NCBI RefSeq assembly: GCF_963678975.1
Contig: NC_089279.1
Span: 31,460,660-31,524,659, forward strand
DNA from: Dysidea avara
Taxonomy: Eukaryota; Porifera; Demospongiae; Dictyoceratida; Dysideidae
Direction: 5' to 3'
DNA: 64,000 bases
Below the pieces are notes generated by a model. It saw nothing but the letters and a program-made list of their open reading frames with translations, did no database searches and was not told the DNA's origin. The position numbers and the translations under genes are program-made. Shown piece by piece: positions 23,722 to 34,949 of this stretch (positions are counted from its first letter, which is position 1; each line of letters begins with the position of its first letter).

Positions 23722-24985
23722 CTATATGCCTTGGCAGCAGATGACATGATCAAATAATAGTTTGGCAATGGCTTCACTACTCTGATTCAACATGGGGAAA
23801 ACTTCTACCCATTTCGTGAGGTAGTCCATAATTACCAACACTTTGCGATTTCCCTCGCATGTTTGAGGCATCTCCATGATGTCAATACCAACACGTTCGA
23901 ATGGTGCCCCGACTGGAAGTGGTTGCAGTGAGCATGTGCCTTGTGGCAAGATCCACTATATGAAGCACAAGTAAGACAACTACGGCAATAATGGTAAATG
24001 TCTGCATACATACTTTTCCACCAGTATTGTTTTGCTAACTTATTAAACAGTCCTTGAGCCGCAAAGTGTCCTGAGAAGGCACCACTGTGTGCTTCTTCCA
24101 TTAGTTGTGTTCTCATACCTGTAGGGACAACCACACATAACCGGGACGACTGTGCATGGATCAACAAAATAAAGGATATCATCTATTAGTACTAAATTAG
24201 AGGTTTGAGGTTGTTTTGTTGTAAGTGGTGCATCCTTATGATTGGTAAGAGATGCAATGACTTCCTTGAGTTGAGGATCTGCCTTTTGCTGGGAAGACAA
24301 AGTGTTGAGATCTGAGTTGTCAACTGGTAGTACAGCTGAGCTTCCTGAGACTGCTGAAACAGTGTTATTGGCCATTTTACTTGTGGCTACTGGTGCCCTG
24401 GATTACAGTGGCGGATTTAGGGGGGTTTCAAGGTTTCCACGGAAACCCCCCTTTGAAAAAAATGATTACGTAACAACTAAATGTTTTAATTATTGCGGCG
24501 TGCGCATCGATCGAGATACTCTAATAGAGCAGCCACAGTAGCTATTAGAGCAGTGTGTAGCGAGTTATCTAAGGATTTTATGTACTTTGTCAATAGGTTG
24601 TGACCTTTTTTCCTTCCTTCTTTTTTGGTCTCACCTTACCAAACCAGACGATGTAGTACAGACTTTTGCGTGCGTCATGTCAGTGTATATGTCCACATTC
24701 TAAACTGGAAACCCCCTTTATAAATTCCTAGATCCACCACTGCATTGGCATTTGCATTCTTAGTACCAGGTTTGTATCTGATTTCCATATCATAATCGGC
24801 CATCATTTCATTCCAATGGGCCCTACGGCCACTTGTATGCTTGGTTGTCAGAGATGATTTTAGTGGAGCATGATCTGTGTAGACAATGCATTTATGGCCT
24901 AGTAAGTAAGCTCTAAAGTGGCGAAGGGACCAAACAACACCTAGTGCTTCCAGCTCTGTTGCTCCATAATTGGCTTCCATGGATC
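23722..24985 (-). mobile_element. Remnant of a Ty3/Gypsy LTR retrotransposon (pol)
   Basis: An old fragment on the minus strand, missing both ends and broken in several places. Recognisable parts in order are an RNase H segment (ELEALGVVWSLRHFRAYLLG, 24675-24980), an integrase zinc-binding region (24043-24190) and the start of the integrase core (VGIDIMEMPQTCEGNRKVLV, 23722-23949). A MITE at 24409-24743 is inserted in it. Its right side gives way to the tandem array at 25015. No LTR was found. It lies directly after the duplicated segment ending at 23727. Confidence 0.85.
24409..24743. mobile_element. MITE with CAGTGGYGGATYTAGG ends
   Basis: Terminal inverted repeats CAGTGGCGGATTTAGG (left) and, reversed, CAGTGGTGGATCTAGG (right) bound 335 bp without coding capacity, inserted in the Gypsy remnant. 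Its interior (ACTCTAATAGAGCAGCCA, GTGTGTAGCGAGTTATC, TTGGTCTCACCTTACC) matches, inverted, the insertion at 38811-39135. Fragments with a similar GGGTTTC...GAAAC pattern occur near 48070 and 53000. Confidence 0.8.
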
Positions 24986-25014
24986 AGTGCTCAGTGGGAA
25001 GGTACAGTATGTGT

Positions 25015-25455
25015 TATCAAGCTGCTTTGTGATTTGTTTGTAGCTGAATTCTGCACAGGTGATTTGTTTGCAGCTGAACTCTTTACAGAATGGTTTCTTT
25101 GTAGCTGAATTCTCTACAAGGTAACTTTTCTAGCTGATGTCTCTACAAGGTCACTAGTTTGTAGCTGAACTCTCTACATGGTGGTTTCTTTGTAACTGAA
25201 CTTTCTACAAGGTGACGTCTTCTACCTGATCTTTCTACAGGGTGATTTGTTTGTAGCTGAACTCTCTACGTGGTGGTTTCTTTGTAGCTGAACTCTACAC
25301 TGTGATTTCTTCTAGCTGAACTATCTCTTTCCATAGTTGCATGAACTCCCTACAAGGTAACTTCTTCTAGCCTATCTCTCTACAGGGTGACTTGTGTGTA
25401 GCTGATATCTATACAGGTTTCTTGTTTCTAGCTAATCTCTTGAATTCTCTTCAGG
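25015..25455. repeat. Tandem array of a ~40-bp TTTGTAGCTGAACTCTCTAC unit
   Basis: About ten diverged copies of TTTGTAGCTGAACTCTCTAC followed by AAGGTGACTT-like spacers, unit length near 40-45 bp. It is followed by a motif pair (25459-25500) and a non-coding repeat-like block to about 26330. That block has two phrases, GTGTTATAACTCCGTGGCTT and CATATCTCAGGAACACTTGA, that look like dispersed-repeat sequence, and it ends in GGCCGCACGACACACTACCG. I see no gene in 25456-26635. Confidence 0.75.
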
Positions 25456-26635
25456 GTGACTGCTTTATTAGGATGACTGCTCTATTAGAGTATCTCGATC
25501 TCTTACTTGCTGCACCAAGTTGGATTTCGTGTTATAACTCCGTGGCTTTAAGTCTGATTCTTCTACACCATTGATGAGCTTTTCTAAGATGATTACTCCA
25601 TCTGTACAACGATTTTCAAAGCATTACCCCAAGCGGTTTATCTGGTAGGCGTGGCAAGCAGTCGTTTTTTATTAGCTAATCTCGATTGCATAATTGTTAC
25701 ACACTGTTGATTTTTTCGTTGTACTTCCTGGTTTTTAGCTCGATTTCTTTCAAACCACAAAAGGTTTGAGGTTCAATAGTTAACCTATTCACCCACCGAT
25801 TTTCAGCTTCTTCCCATACGCGGTTTACCCTGTAGGCGTGACAACATATTGGTGTTATTTTTCGTGAATAATCGCTCATAACTCTTTACCTGTTTATCGT
25901 ATTCCAGCCAAAGTTGGTACCAAGATGCGCCTTTATACCCCCTTCTGTGTGCTAAATTTCAAGGCAATCGGATATTTCGTTCGCGTTTTATAGCAGTTTT
26001 GTAAGTGTGCGACAAGAGGAAGAAAAATAAGAAGAAAAAAAATGAAGAAACTAAGCCAATTTTTGAAGTCGCATATCTCAGGAACACTTGAAGCGATTTC
26101 GCTCAAATTTGGAATGTGGAGTGCTGAAGTTGGAGGGCATGTCCACAACAAAAATAGTCTTGTTTCATCAAGGAAGCGCAGAGCTACGGAGGTGCGAAAA
26201 TTGCATTTTCTTTCTTCCTGTCAATATATACTCACGGGTGTTATGCGCCGGCTTCTTGGGCCGCACGACACACTACCGTGTGTCTTAATGATACATTGGA
26301 AATCACGCTTGTATTTAAATTCTTCATAACTAAGTGAACAATTGAGTATTGACTTGAAAGTTGAAATATGAATAGCTTGTGAGCTGTAGAATTCTTTGAT
26401 TAGCATAACTCAAATTCCATGTTAACTACTAGCTATATAGGTCCCTTTTCCTACATGCCCCTCACATATATATATATATATATAATTTGTACATTAAAAA
26501 TCATAATGAGTTAAAGTATTTATAAAATCTGCTTCATCTTTTTCTTTTTCCTGTGGCAAAGAAAAGAATATAGGTAAAAATCCCCAAAGCTGGCCATAGT
26601 CTGGCTTTTGGGTATACAAATACAAAAAGAAGTGA

Positions 26636-26960
26636 AATCTAATCAAAAACAGCCAAGTTGTAAAGAAAGGAGTGCGGCCCTTGAAAAGGCTATGGTGAAA
26701 AAAAATGTGAAATCCAAGGTGGCGGCCAAGAAATGGCTGTGATGGTAGGTTACTGGTAAAGATTTTAATAACGACAATTCAGGTGAATTTTGTGCTGCTT
26801 GGTCTTGGCACAAAATTCACCTGAATTGTTGTTATTAAACTTTTTACCATTAACCTACCATCACAGCCGCCACCTTGGATTTCACATCTTTTTTACCATA
26901 GCCTTTTCAAGGGCCGCACTCCTTTTTTTACAGTTTGGCTGTTTTTTATTAGATAAATAT
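26636..26960. repeat. Nearly perfect foldback MITE, ~325 bp
   Basis: The two halves are inverted copies. AATCAAAAACAGCCAAGTTG at the left returns at the right as AAACTGTAAAAAAAGG-type complement, and GGAGTGCGGCCCTTGAAAAG and CACAAAATTCACCTGAATTG recur inverted. Arms of about 150 bp meet near 26805. A partial relative lies at 44090-44160 (AGCAGCCAAGCTGTGAAAAA). Non-coding. Confidence 0.85.
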
Positions 26961-27584
26961 TATGTAGAATGAAATACACATCACATGTATGTACATGTTA
27001 AGTATAATGTACTGCTGAAATACATGTGCTGTAACTATAAATGGAGACACTACTAAATTTTATAGCTTCATACACAAAGTGTTGGCGATTGCTTTCACAG
27101 TGATGTGTTTATGGTACAGTACTTACATAACACTGTCTTTAGGAGTGATTCAGGCAGTTAGGTTTTAGAAAAATTAAAATTTCTACAATTTTGGAACTAA
27201 TTCTTAACTTTTATTCTGCAACTTTGAATTCTACTATATGCATATATCAAAAAATATGGACTATATATTTTCTTGAAATCATAGTAACTGGCTCGGTGGC
27301 CATTGATCTGTACTTACCATTAGATTGATTAAAGGCAACCTGCCTAGGGCACAAGTAAAGTGGCCTAGATTCATAAGTTCATACGTTAGAAATGGTATTA
27401 TACCAATTGTATATTTGCACTTCTTTCTACACAGCTATATAGCTACTGTGTGTTATGATAACCGCATTTGCAGACCACTTTAATGTAGCTATGAACAGTT
27501 TCTATACAGCATTGACAGTGTAGCTATGTACATATGGATGGTCTTCTCTGTAAGAAGCATAATAAACATAGCATGGTTGCTCAG

Positions 27585-27604
27585 CCCCCCCCCCCCCCCC
27601 CCCC
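27585..27604 (+). repeat. Homopolymer of 20 C
   Basis: A run of cytosines 20 bases long inside otherwise unremarkable sequence. It is followed by an irregular TATTACCAGTA-type repeat at about 27650-27790. No gene is seen in 26961-28020. Such a run is prone to length error in assembly. Confidence 0.95.
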
Positions 27605-28023
27605 TAAATTTTGCTTATAGGGCTCCATGGATACAAGACAAGCCCAATATCTTTATTATATTACCAGTAGTACCAGTATTTCCCAGATTACTCATATTAG
27701 TAGCATTACCAATGTCATCAATATTACACATGTTGCCAGGATTTTACCTATATTACCCACATCACCATTATTACCTGTATTACCAGTATGCTTGGATGCA
27801 TGGGTTCACCAGCCATAATTACAATGCAAAAAGTTAACAAACAAGTAGAAGGAAAAATTAGCTAGATTAGGGATCAAAAAAGTTGTGAAACAAGTGAATC
27901 GCAAAAAGTTGTGAGATAAGAGAGGTTGCCTATACCTGCATACATACTAGTGGACATTAATCCCTGATTCTAACTTGGTTATAGACTGAATTAGGGATTA
28001 AACATCCACTAATATATCTGTCA

Positions 28024-29697
28024 GGGGCGTAGCCAGAACCCGGGCCACCCGAGCCCAGGCCCGGGCATCAATAATTCGAGATACTCTAATAGAGCAGTCA
28101 GAACGAGATAAATCAGTCTCAGTACTCAGAGAAGCAGTGTAGCAAGCTACGTATGTAGTTATAAATAAGGAGGTGAAGTTGGTGGAGGAGAGAAGATCAA
28201 GGGCGTAGCCAGGAGGGGGGTGGTCGGGTCAGACGAACCCCCCTTTCAGAGGTAGAATCTTCAAAACTAAAAAATCTTACAGCCCTGGAGCTGTCCGGTA
28301 GCTACTTGCACACTAGCGCTCCTCTGTACTACTCTTGAGCGCCACATTGCATTAATGCTGAACAAATTATCGAGATCTAATGCATCACATGATTAGTAGC
28401 ACATGCCACATGTGATGCATGGTGGAAATGGCGAACGAGTGTGGATTGACATATTACAAGGCAGCAGCTGCGATAAACTTGAGTGGTCGTGTTATACATG
28501 TTTCAGGTGAGCATAAACTGTAAATAGTTAATGCATATTTATCTGATAAATGGTTTGTTTATTTGTCACATGTTGCGGGCACGTGATGTCTCGAATACAT
28601 GGGAGTACAAGCCAAATCTAAAGTTACTGACCATCAACAGGAGGGCCGACCGAGAATAATGTATACCCGGGAGGAAGTATTACTAACTCGGAGTGTGGAG
28701 GGTTCCGTGTGCTAGAAAATTTGAAGTTGGTCACGGTCTGGAAGTGAAGATTTAGCTACAATAGGTTTATAGTTTCTATAAGCTGCATAATCAGCAGTGT
28801 GTAGGTTTTAGCTAGCTAGATGCACAAACAGCATCTTTTAATGTTACTGCCTAAGGGCACATTTTGTGTATGCATCATTTTCGCTCAGACGTATTCTAGG
28901 GGGAAGCACCCAGGACTTCCCCCAAGAACATTCCACTTGACTTTCTTGTCTAGCTTGCAGCTAGGCCCTGGCATCAATTAGGTTAGGTAATCCTAAGGCT
29001 GCAGCACATGTTGCTGTCAGACCTTCAGTGCTGGTCACTGTAAAGTGCTAATAATAAATACTTTAGGTTTAAGGAAGAAAATCCATCCCTCCTGGAGGAA
29101 GACTGAGTGTGGCCCCGACTAGACATTGGGTGACCTGCAGCTCGAATCCTGGGGCTGGAGGGATTTTTTTCCTTAGTTTGGCCCCTTTTCTGTTACACCT
29201 TATCAGTCAGTCAGTAAGTAAGTCGTCATTAGGTCTAAGTCCCTGAAATTAGGTTAGGTAATCCTAAGGCTGCAGCACATGTTGCTGTCAGACCTTCAGT
29301 GCTGGTCACTGTAAAGTGCTAATAATAAATACTTTAGGTTTAAGGAAGAAAATCCATCCCTCCTGGAGGAAGACTGAGTGTGGCCCCGACTAGACATTGG
29401 GTGACCTGCAGCTCGAATCCTGGGGCTGGAGGGATTTTTTTCCTTAGTTTGGCCCCTTTTCTGTTACACCTTATCAGTCAGTCAGTAAGTAAGTCGTCAT
29501 TAGGTCTAAGTCCCTGAAATTAGGTTAGGTAATCCTAAGGCTGCAGCACATGTTGCTGTCAATAATAATAATAATAATAAAATCACTAAAAAGTCTGGCT
29601 ACGCCCCTGTGCGTGGCTGCCACGCCAGAAGATTTTCTGATGCCCGGACAAGGTGAGCTGATGCTTGGGCAAATGCCCGGGTGTAGATACGCCACTG
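28024..29697. mobile_element. Nested MITE complex with GGCGTAGCCAG ends
   Basis: The outer ends CAGGGGCGTAGCCAGAACCC (28024) and, reversed, CAGTGGCGTATCTACACCCG (29697) form an inverted pair next to CCCGGGC. A second inverted pair, GGGCGTAGCCAGG at 28200 and CTGGCTACGCCC at 29595, lies inside, so one element seems to sit in another of the same type. The inner one carries the 271-bp tandem duplication at 28977-29518. No coding capacity seen. Confidence 0.6.
28977..29518 (+). repeat. Two identical 271-bp tandem copies plus a partial third
   Basis: Copy 1 (28977-29247) and copy 2 (29248-29518) read the same base for base as far as I can check by eye. A third copy starts at 29519 and stops after about 42 bp at an AATAAT run. 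Each unit contains CAGCTCGAATCC, close to a Pol III B box, an AATAATAAA run and a CAGTCAGTCAGTAAGTAAG tail, so a tRNA-derived SINE may be part of it. Confidence 0.85.
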
Positions 29698-30169
29698 CAA
29701 CTAGCGCAACGTAACGAAGATAGACGAAATATTTTAATGCGCGTTTCCAATCCATGTTTAGGCCAACCCAAATAAATTCTGTTTCCCGTCCACCGCCCGC
29801 ATCTAGTTACTGTCAGCTCTAAATATTCCATTCCGCATTCTTCCATTATTTTCAGGTTATTCTTGCATACTGACAGGCTCAATAAAAGCCATCTTGAAAC
29901 AGGGTCAGCTCACGTGTCAGTAGTGCTATCAAGTCGGCACAAACTTCACGTTTGTGCTATTTTTGCAACTTAAAACGGAAGGAACAAGCTTAAGCATGCT
30001 TTTATGCAGCTTTTTATGGTTGTGCCAGGCAAATAATGGGTTGAAAAACTGCCAATCTGATAATGAAATAATGGAAATGGACCGCCCGCCCACATGCAAA
30101 TATGCTTGAGTCCAGGACGGGAAGCAGAGAATTTATTTGGAGTGGCCTTACGTATGTTATCTATGGTGC

Positions 30170-33116
30170 CAGCGTTGAAACCGGGTCGGGTCAACCGGGT
30201 CACATTTTCTCCGTGTTTTACAAATTATCCCGGGTCTGACCTGGACTGGATCGCTTGAGAAACGAAATTGTTCGTTTGACGACGTGGGAATTTATAAACG
30301 CTAGTTGCGTAGCTCTTTCGTGAGCCACGCCCATTTATCGCGTTACAAACATACGCCTCGCCACGCCCATTTATTAGCAAGTGCATTCTATAGCACGAAA
30401 CTGTGTCCGTTGCTATCTGCAAGCTTACGTAGAGCCACTCCCACTAATCGATTATTGTACGAGTTGTATATAGTCTAGTCTTGTAGCAGGATAAGTACTT
30501 TGTGAGCCACACCCACTTCAGTACGTATATCTGGAAATTGTAATACTAGGTATGTACGAAGCCACACCCAATTGCTGTCTGTAAACTCACAGTAGCTAAG
30601 TGGAACCACAGATACTATACTTACAAAGGATTGGCAACGCGCATAACCGTTCGACAATCCTCGTTATGGTCACGTGAGGTGTTACGTAAGTGAGCGCGTC
30701 TATTGTCATAGATACGGCTGAGACGACAGCCGTTCCCAGTGCTGTTATTCGTTGTCTACGAGAGGGGAACTACTTTTGCAAAAGATTATTGTAGCGAGTT
30801 ACGACCGCAGGTCCATTTCGTCATCGCCAATGGATTTATACAAGAAATCCGGTGACTCGACTGCAGCTGAGCTGTGACGGTGGAATTAACACTGTTGTAT
30901 CCGAGCTGGAATCTCACCTGAAAAGTCAACGAATGGATTATACTGCTGGTATGTGATATCAATATGATGATGTACTACTAGTAAACCATGATAGTGCACC
31001 CTGCGGTTGTATGGAGTAAACATCGAGGTAAAATCGATCAATCTGCCTGTATCACTTGTATTCTTGCATACTCAAAGTTTTGATTCCCTGCAGTCTATTT
31101 CCTATTGAACACTATCAGATGAGCATATGAAGTTGTTGTGCCTCTACTTGTGAAAGATCCCATGGTTTTTCCATTTTTCATGGGTACTGCACCCACGAAA
31201 TCTCTAGTGCCATGAAATTCTAATATGCATATGCATTTCATGGCCTATGAAACAAATCATGAAATGACTTTCATATTACATTCATGATTTAACTTTGATG
31301 GCATGGCTGTCATAAGCATTTCATGGTGTAGTGCTCTGGTATAGTGCATTAACTACATACACTAGAGTATGTGTCTGCCTTGGTTGAGAGGTCAGCAACC
31401 AAGTAATTAGCTGGAGTGAAAGATTTCAGATTTCAAGAATTGACGTACAAGATTTAGAACTTGTTGCTGACCCCTCAGCACTGAGTAGTTGCAACTGATC
31501 ACACAAGCTGTGATAGATGCAATTGTAATGCTGTGTCAATTTCATTATCCTCCCGAACTAGTGATTTTTCTGTAACTATGAAATCAATTCTAAGAGGGAA
31601 TTCAACAAATCCATCTATGACATGTCTACATTTCATGGCTGTTCCTTAAGAGTACGTGGCTATATTGATCTGAATAATATGTCAGGTTTCATAACAGAGT
31701 AACAGCATCTTAAACAGCAATTTGTATTATTGTTACAACAATATATAACCACTGTTTGTCACTTTTCTAGCATTTTTTAGTCTACAAAAGGGTGGAAACA
31801 TGCTATCAACAATAGTTGGTATGTGGTTGTGCTATTCAGTATACTGTGCTTATTTTGTACTGATACAGAGTCTGAACTGCAGTGGACAATACTGAACATG
31901 ATGTGCCGAGGTAGTATCAGGCAAACTCATTTCGGTTCATGGCTACTAAATAACAGTTTTTGTATTTGTCTATAATGTATGGTGTGTGTATACGTTTTGT
32001 TCATGATTGATACTGGCGACGCCAGGTTTGTATGCTACCTTCAGTGTGACATGGGTACATCAATTCGATATCCAGTGGACCAACTATATCAATGTAGGCT
32101 CTTGATTGACTACTGTATGCACCAATATAAACTACGTTGATGTCTCACATATAGTGTGCTTCACTACTAGCAGCTTCATTTTGCTTCCACTACTGTCTCC
32201 CTCACTGCGTCTAGATAAAATGACCATCTCAACCAAGTGGTGGATGGCTATACACCAGTGACTGTGACTTCAGGGCAATACATTGAGCTGCTGGATCACA
32301 TGTATTGATGGCTAATGCCACATCTGAATTTGAGCTCATGCATGTTTGCATTCCATTACCATAACATTAAGCTCTCTTTCGCTGTATAGTAACTTGCTGT
32401 TTCTTCTCCCACTACTACGACAAAACTCCACAAATCAACATAACGAAATGACTTCAAAATGAACTTCAAATCACAACTTAGGAAATAATTTTAGCCTCTA
32501 TGAAACAAAGCATTACACTTTACTAATGGTTTCAAGTATTCTCTTATAAATTGTGTTCAACAAAGCGGTTGTGTTTCTTTGTAAAAACTCCACAAGTGTG
32601 CATAGCCATGAGTTTTGGAACTTCTTTACACGCTAGGTTGATGTTTTAGGGTGTGTTACGCTATTTTCCTTTATCAGTTACTCACCTAGTAGTGCTGGGC
32701 TCTTTTGAAGAAGGTTGTACGTCAATAGAGATAACTACCCGTGCTACGGAAGAAGAAACTAAGAATCTTGTGCGTCTAGTAACCGGGCAGAGGGCGCGTA
32801 AAGACCATAACGAGGATTGGATATGACGTCACTATTGTTTTGATCGCGCGTTGCCAATCCTTTGTAAGTATCTGTGGTGGAACCAAAACCCACTGACTGA
32901 TTTTAAATTATAAACTTACCGGCTTGGTTATCACACAGCTAACTACTCGTTTACCCAACACGAATCGAACTCTCAAAACGTAGTCTCGCTCGCTCGAGAC
33001 TACCCGAAATATAGCTCTTATCGCACGCCTCGGCTTTAATTAATCCGGGTCAATCCCGGATCTGACCCGGATTTCGGGTCATTTGGGTCAGCAGTAGTGA
33101 CCCGGTTTCAACGCTG
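30170..33116. mobile_element. 2.9-kb non-coding TIR element, CAGCGTTGAAACCGGGTC ends, with a second TIR element inside
   Basis: CAGCGTTGAAACCGGGTC at 30170 is exactly mirrored at 33116. A second inverted pair lies inside: TTACAAAGGATTGGCAACGC at 30621 and its complement ending near 32868, each followed inward by CAATCCTCGTTATGGTC. No transposase frame is visible in either. The left interior (30290-30570) has about five CCACRCCCA boxes at irregular spacing. No target duplication was convincing. From 33117 to 33649 nothing is recognisable. Confidence 0.65.
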
Positions 33117-33649
33117 GTACATGCAGCAATCACACCAAACGTTGGTGCCATTTGTTTGAAGAGTCTACTGAAGAGACAATCGGGTGAGCCACTGTATACA
33201 GTAGCTAGCTATAGCCATTCTACACTGTATATTACTATACACTGTGCTCCTCCTGATGTGCATAGCGCTACACGGTCGACTGCGCTATACGGTGATAAAC
33301 TTCAGTGGCTTAACTCAGCTGTGACAAAGCCAACTACGTTTTGCATGGATCTCTTGTAGCTGCAGCATCTATAAATATGACATGTAGGATGAAAACTTTT
33401 GATGCCAAATACAGACGCGGTTGCCACTGTGTAGACTTTCAGCATACCTGTAGCCACTACTCTGCTGTAACCATGTATCATTGTAATTTTGTATGCTGTA
33501 AAGTCTAAAATATAAATAGCTGCACTGAAATTAGTCTGGTTTTATCCGACACAAAGCCATAAAAAAGCTATATTGATGATGCCATGTATCCCGCGGCGAG
33601 GCGCGACCCTATAGCTGTAGTAATTTATTGTAGACTCACGTCAGTGAGT

Positions 33650-34160
33650 ATGTTACAATAGAAAGGTAATTAAAAACTACAAAATAAAGCTACATAAATT
33701 TACAATATGATTTGATGTAAGAGATCCTTAAAAGTGTTAACATTATTACAAATTATAATATTTTCAGGTAGAGTGTTTCACAATCGAATCATACTGGGGA
33801 AGAACTTCGAACATTCTTTTGGGCATGAGGTTTAAAAAGTTTGAAGTCATGTCCCCTTGTGGCACTTGACAAATTCAGGTGGAAAATAATCCAGGTTGAA
33901 GATTAACATTCCCTTGTAAGATATTATATACCATAATCATGTCAGCACGATGCCTTCGATATGACAATGTAGGAAGCTTGAGGGTAACCAGACGTTCATC
34001 CTACTCCAAACTGGATAGATCCTGAACACATTTAGTGGCTCTTCTTTGCACTCTCTCCATCTTGTCACAATCTCCAATATAATTGGGTCCCCATACAACA
34101 TTAGCATATTCAAGGTGAGGTTTTACCAGAGCCTTGTAGAGTATTGGAAGGGTCTTTCTA
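33650..34160 (-). mobile_element. LINE fragment A (non-LTR retrotransposon), 3' part
   Basis: From about 33806 it matches the minus-strand LINE at 57952-58595 (AACATTCTTTTGGGCATGAGG and onward). The match is interrupted at 34160, resumes at about 34950-35025, and ends at about 43597. It is thus split by LINE B and by the terminal-inverted-repeat element. Five-prime truncated and non-functional. Confidence 0.75.
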
Positions 34161-34949
34161 TAATTTTTTATTATTTATTGTTAATCAGCAGGACCCTCCT
34201 GGGGTATAATGCTGATGTGCAATTACATGTGTACAATTTCAATTAGTTACTTAACTATATAAGTATGTACAATTATGACAAGTTACTTAATTATATACAT
34301 ATGTACAATTACAATAATAAACTATAAAAATATATACAATTACGATAAGTTACTTAACTATATACAAGAAGGGGCTAATTTTTGCTTAAATTCTTCAACA
34401 CAGTCAGTCGCAATAATCTCATCATCGAATCTATTCCATTCTGGTACAGTTCTTGGGAGGAAGGAATATTTATATACATCAATTCTTGGTTGGTAAGGTA
34501 CTAGTTTAAAGTTGTGTGAGTGTCGGGTCCGTAATACAGTAGATTTAAATGGGAGGTAACAGTTCGGTATAATTAATAAATCATGTAGTATTTAATATAG
34601 TAAAACTAGTCTAGCTGATTTGCGACGTTCTTGTAGTGTAGGCCATTGCAAGTTTTCAAGGATGTTAGTGATGCTGTCTCAATTATTTCGTCTCCATGGT
34701 TGATCTGTGACAAAACGAGCAGCTCTATGTTGGACCATCTCTACTTGATTTATGTTGGTTTGGTGATATGGATCCCATATTGGGGAACAATACTCTAAAA
34801 TAGGCAAGACAAATTGTTTATATGCTAGCTCACATAGATGGCTAGGACAATGCTGAAGATTTCGTCGCAAAAAACCAACAGCTTTGTTTGCCTTATTGCA
34901 GATGTAATCTATATGTGGTTTCCATGAAAGTCTGATGTAACTACTCCAA
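34161..34949 (-). mobile_element. LINE fragment B inserted in LINE A
   Basis: The minus-strand frame 34679-34984 encodes the region after the reverse transcriptase catalytic core: SWKPHIDYICNKANKAVGFL, RRNLQHCPSHLCELAYKQF and EYCSPIWDPY. The 3' end is at the low coordinate, with an AATAAATAATAAAAAATTA tail abutting the LINE A break. The uninterrupted site is seen at 58500. Confidence 0.75.

Noticed and set aside
27650-27800. Possible coding repeat (YYITSSTS, IHISSITN)
   Set aside because: It is an irregular TATTACCAGTA-type DNA repeat rather than a protein repeat.
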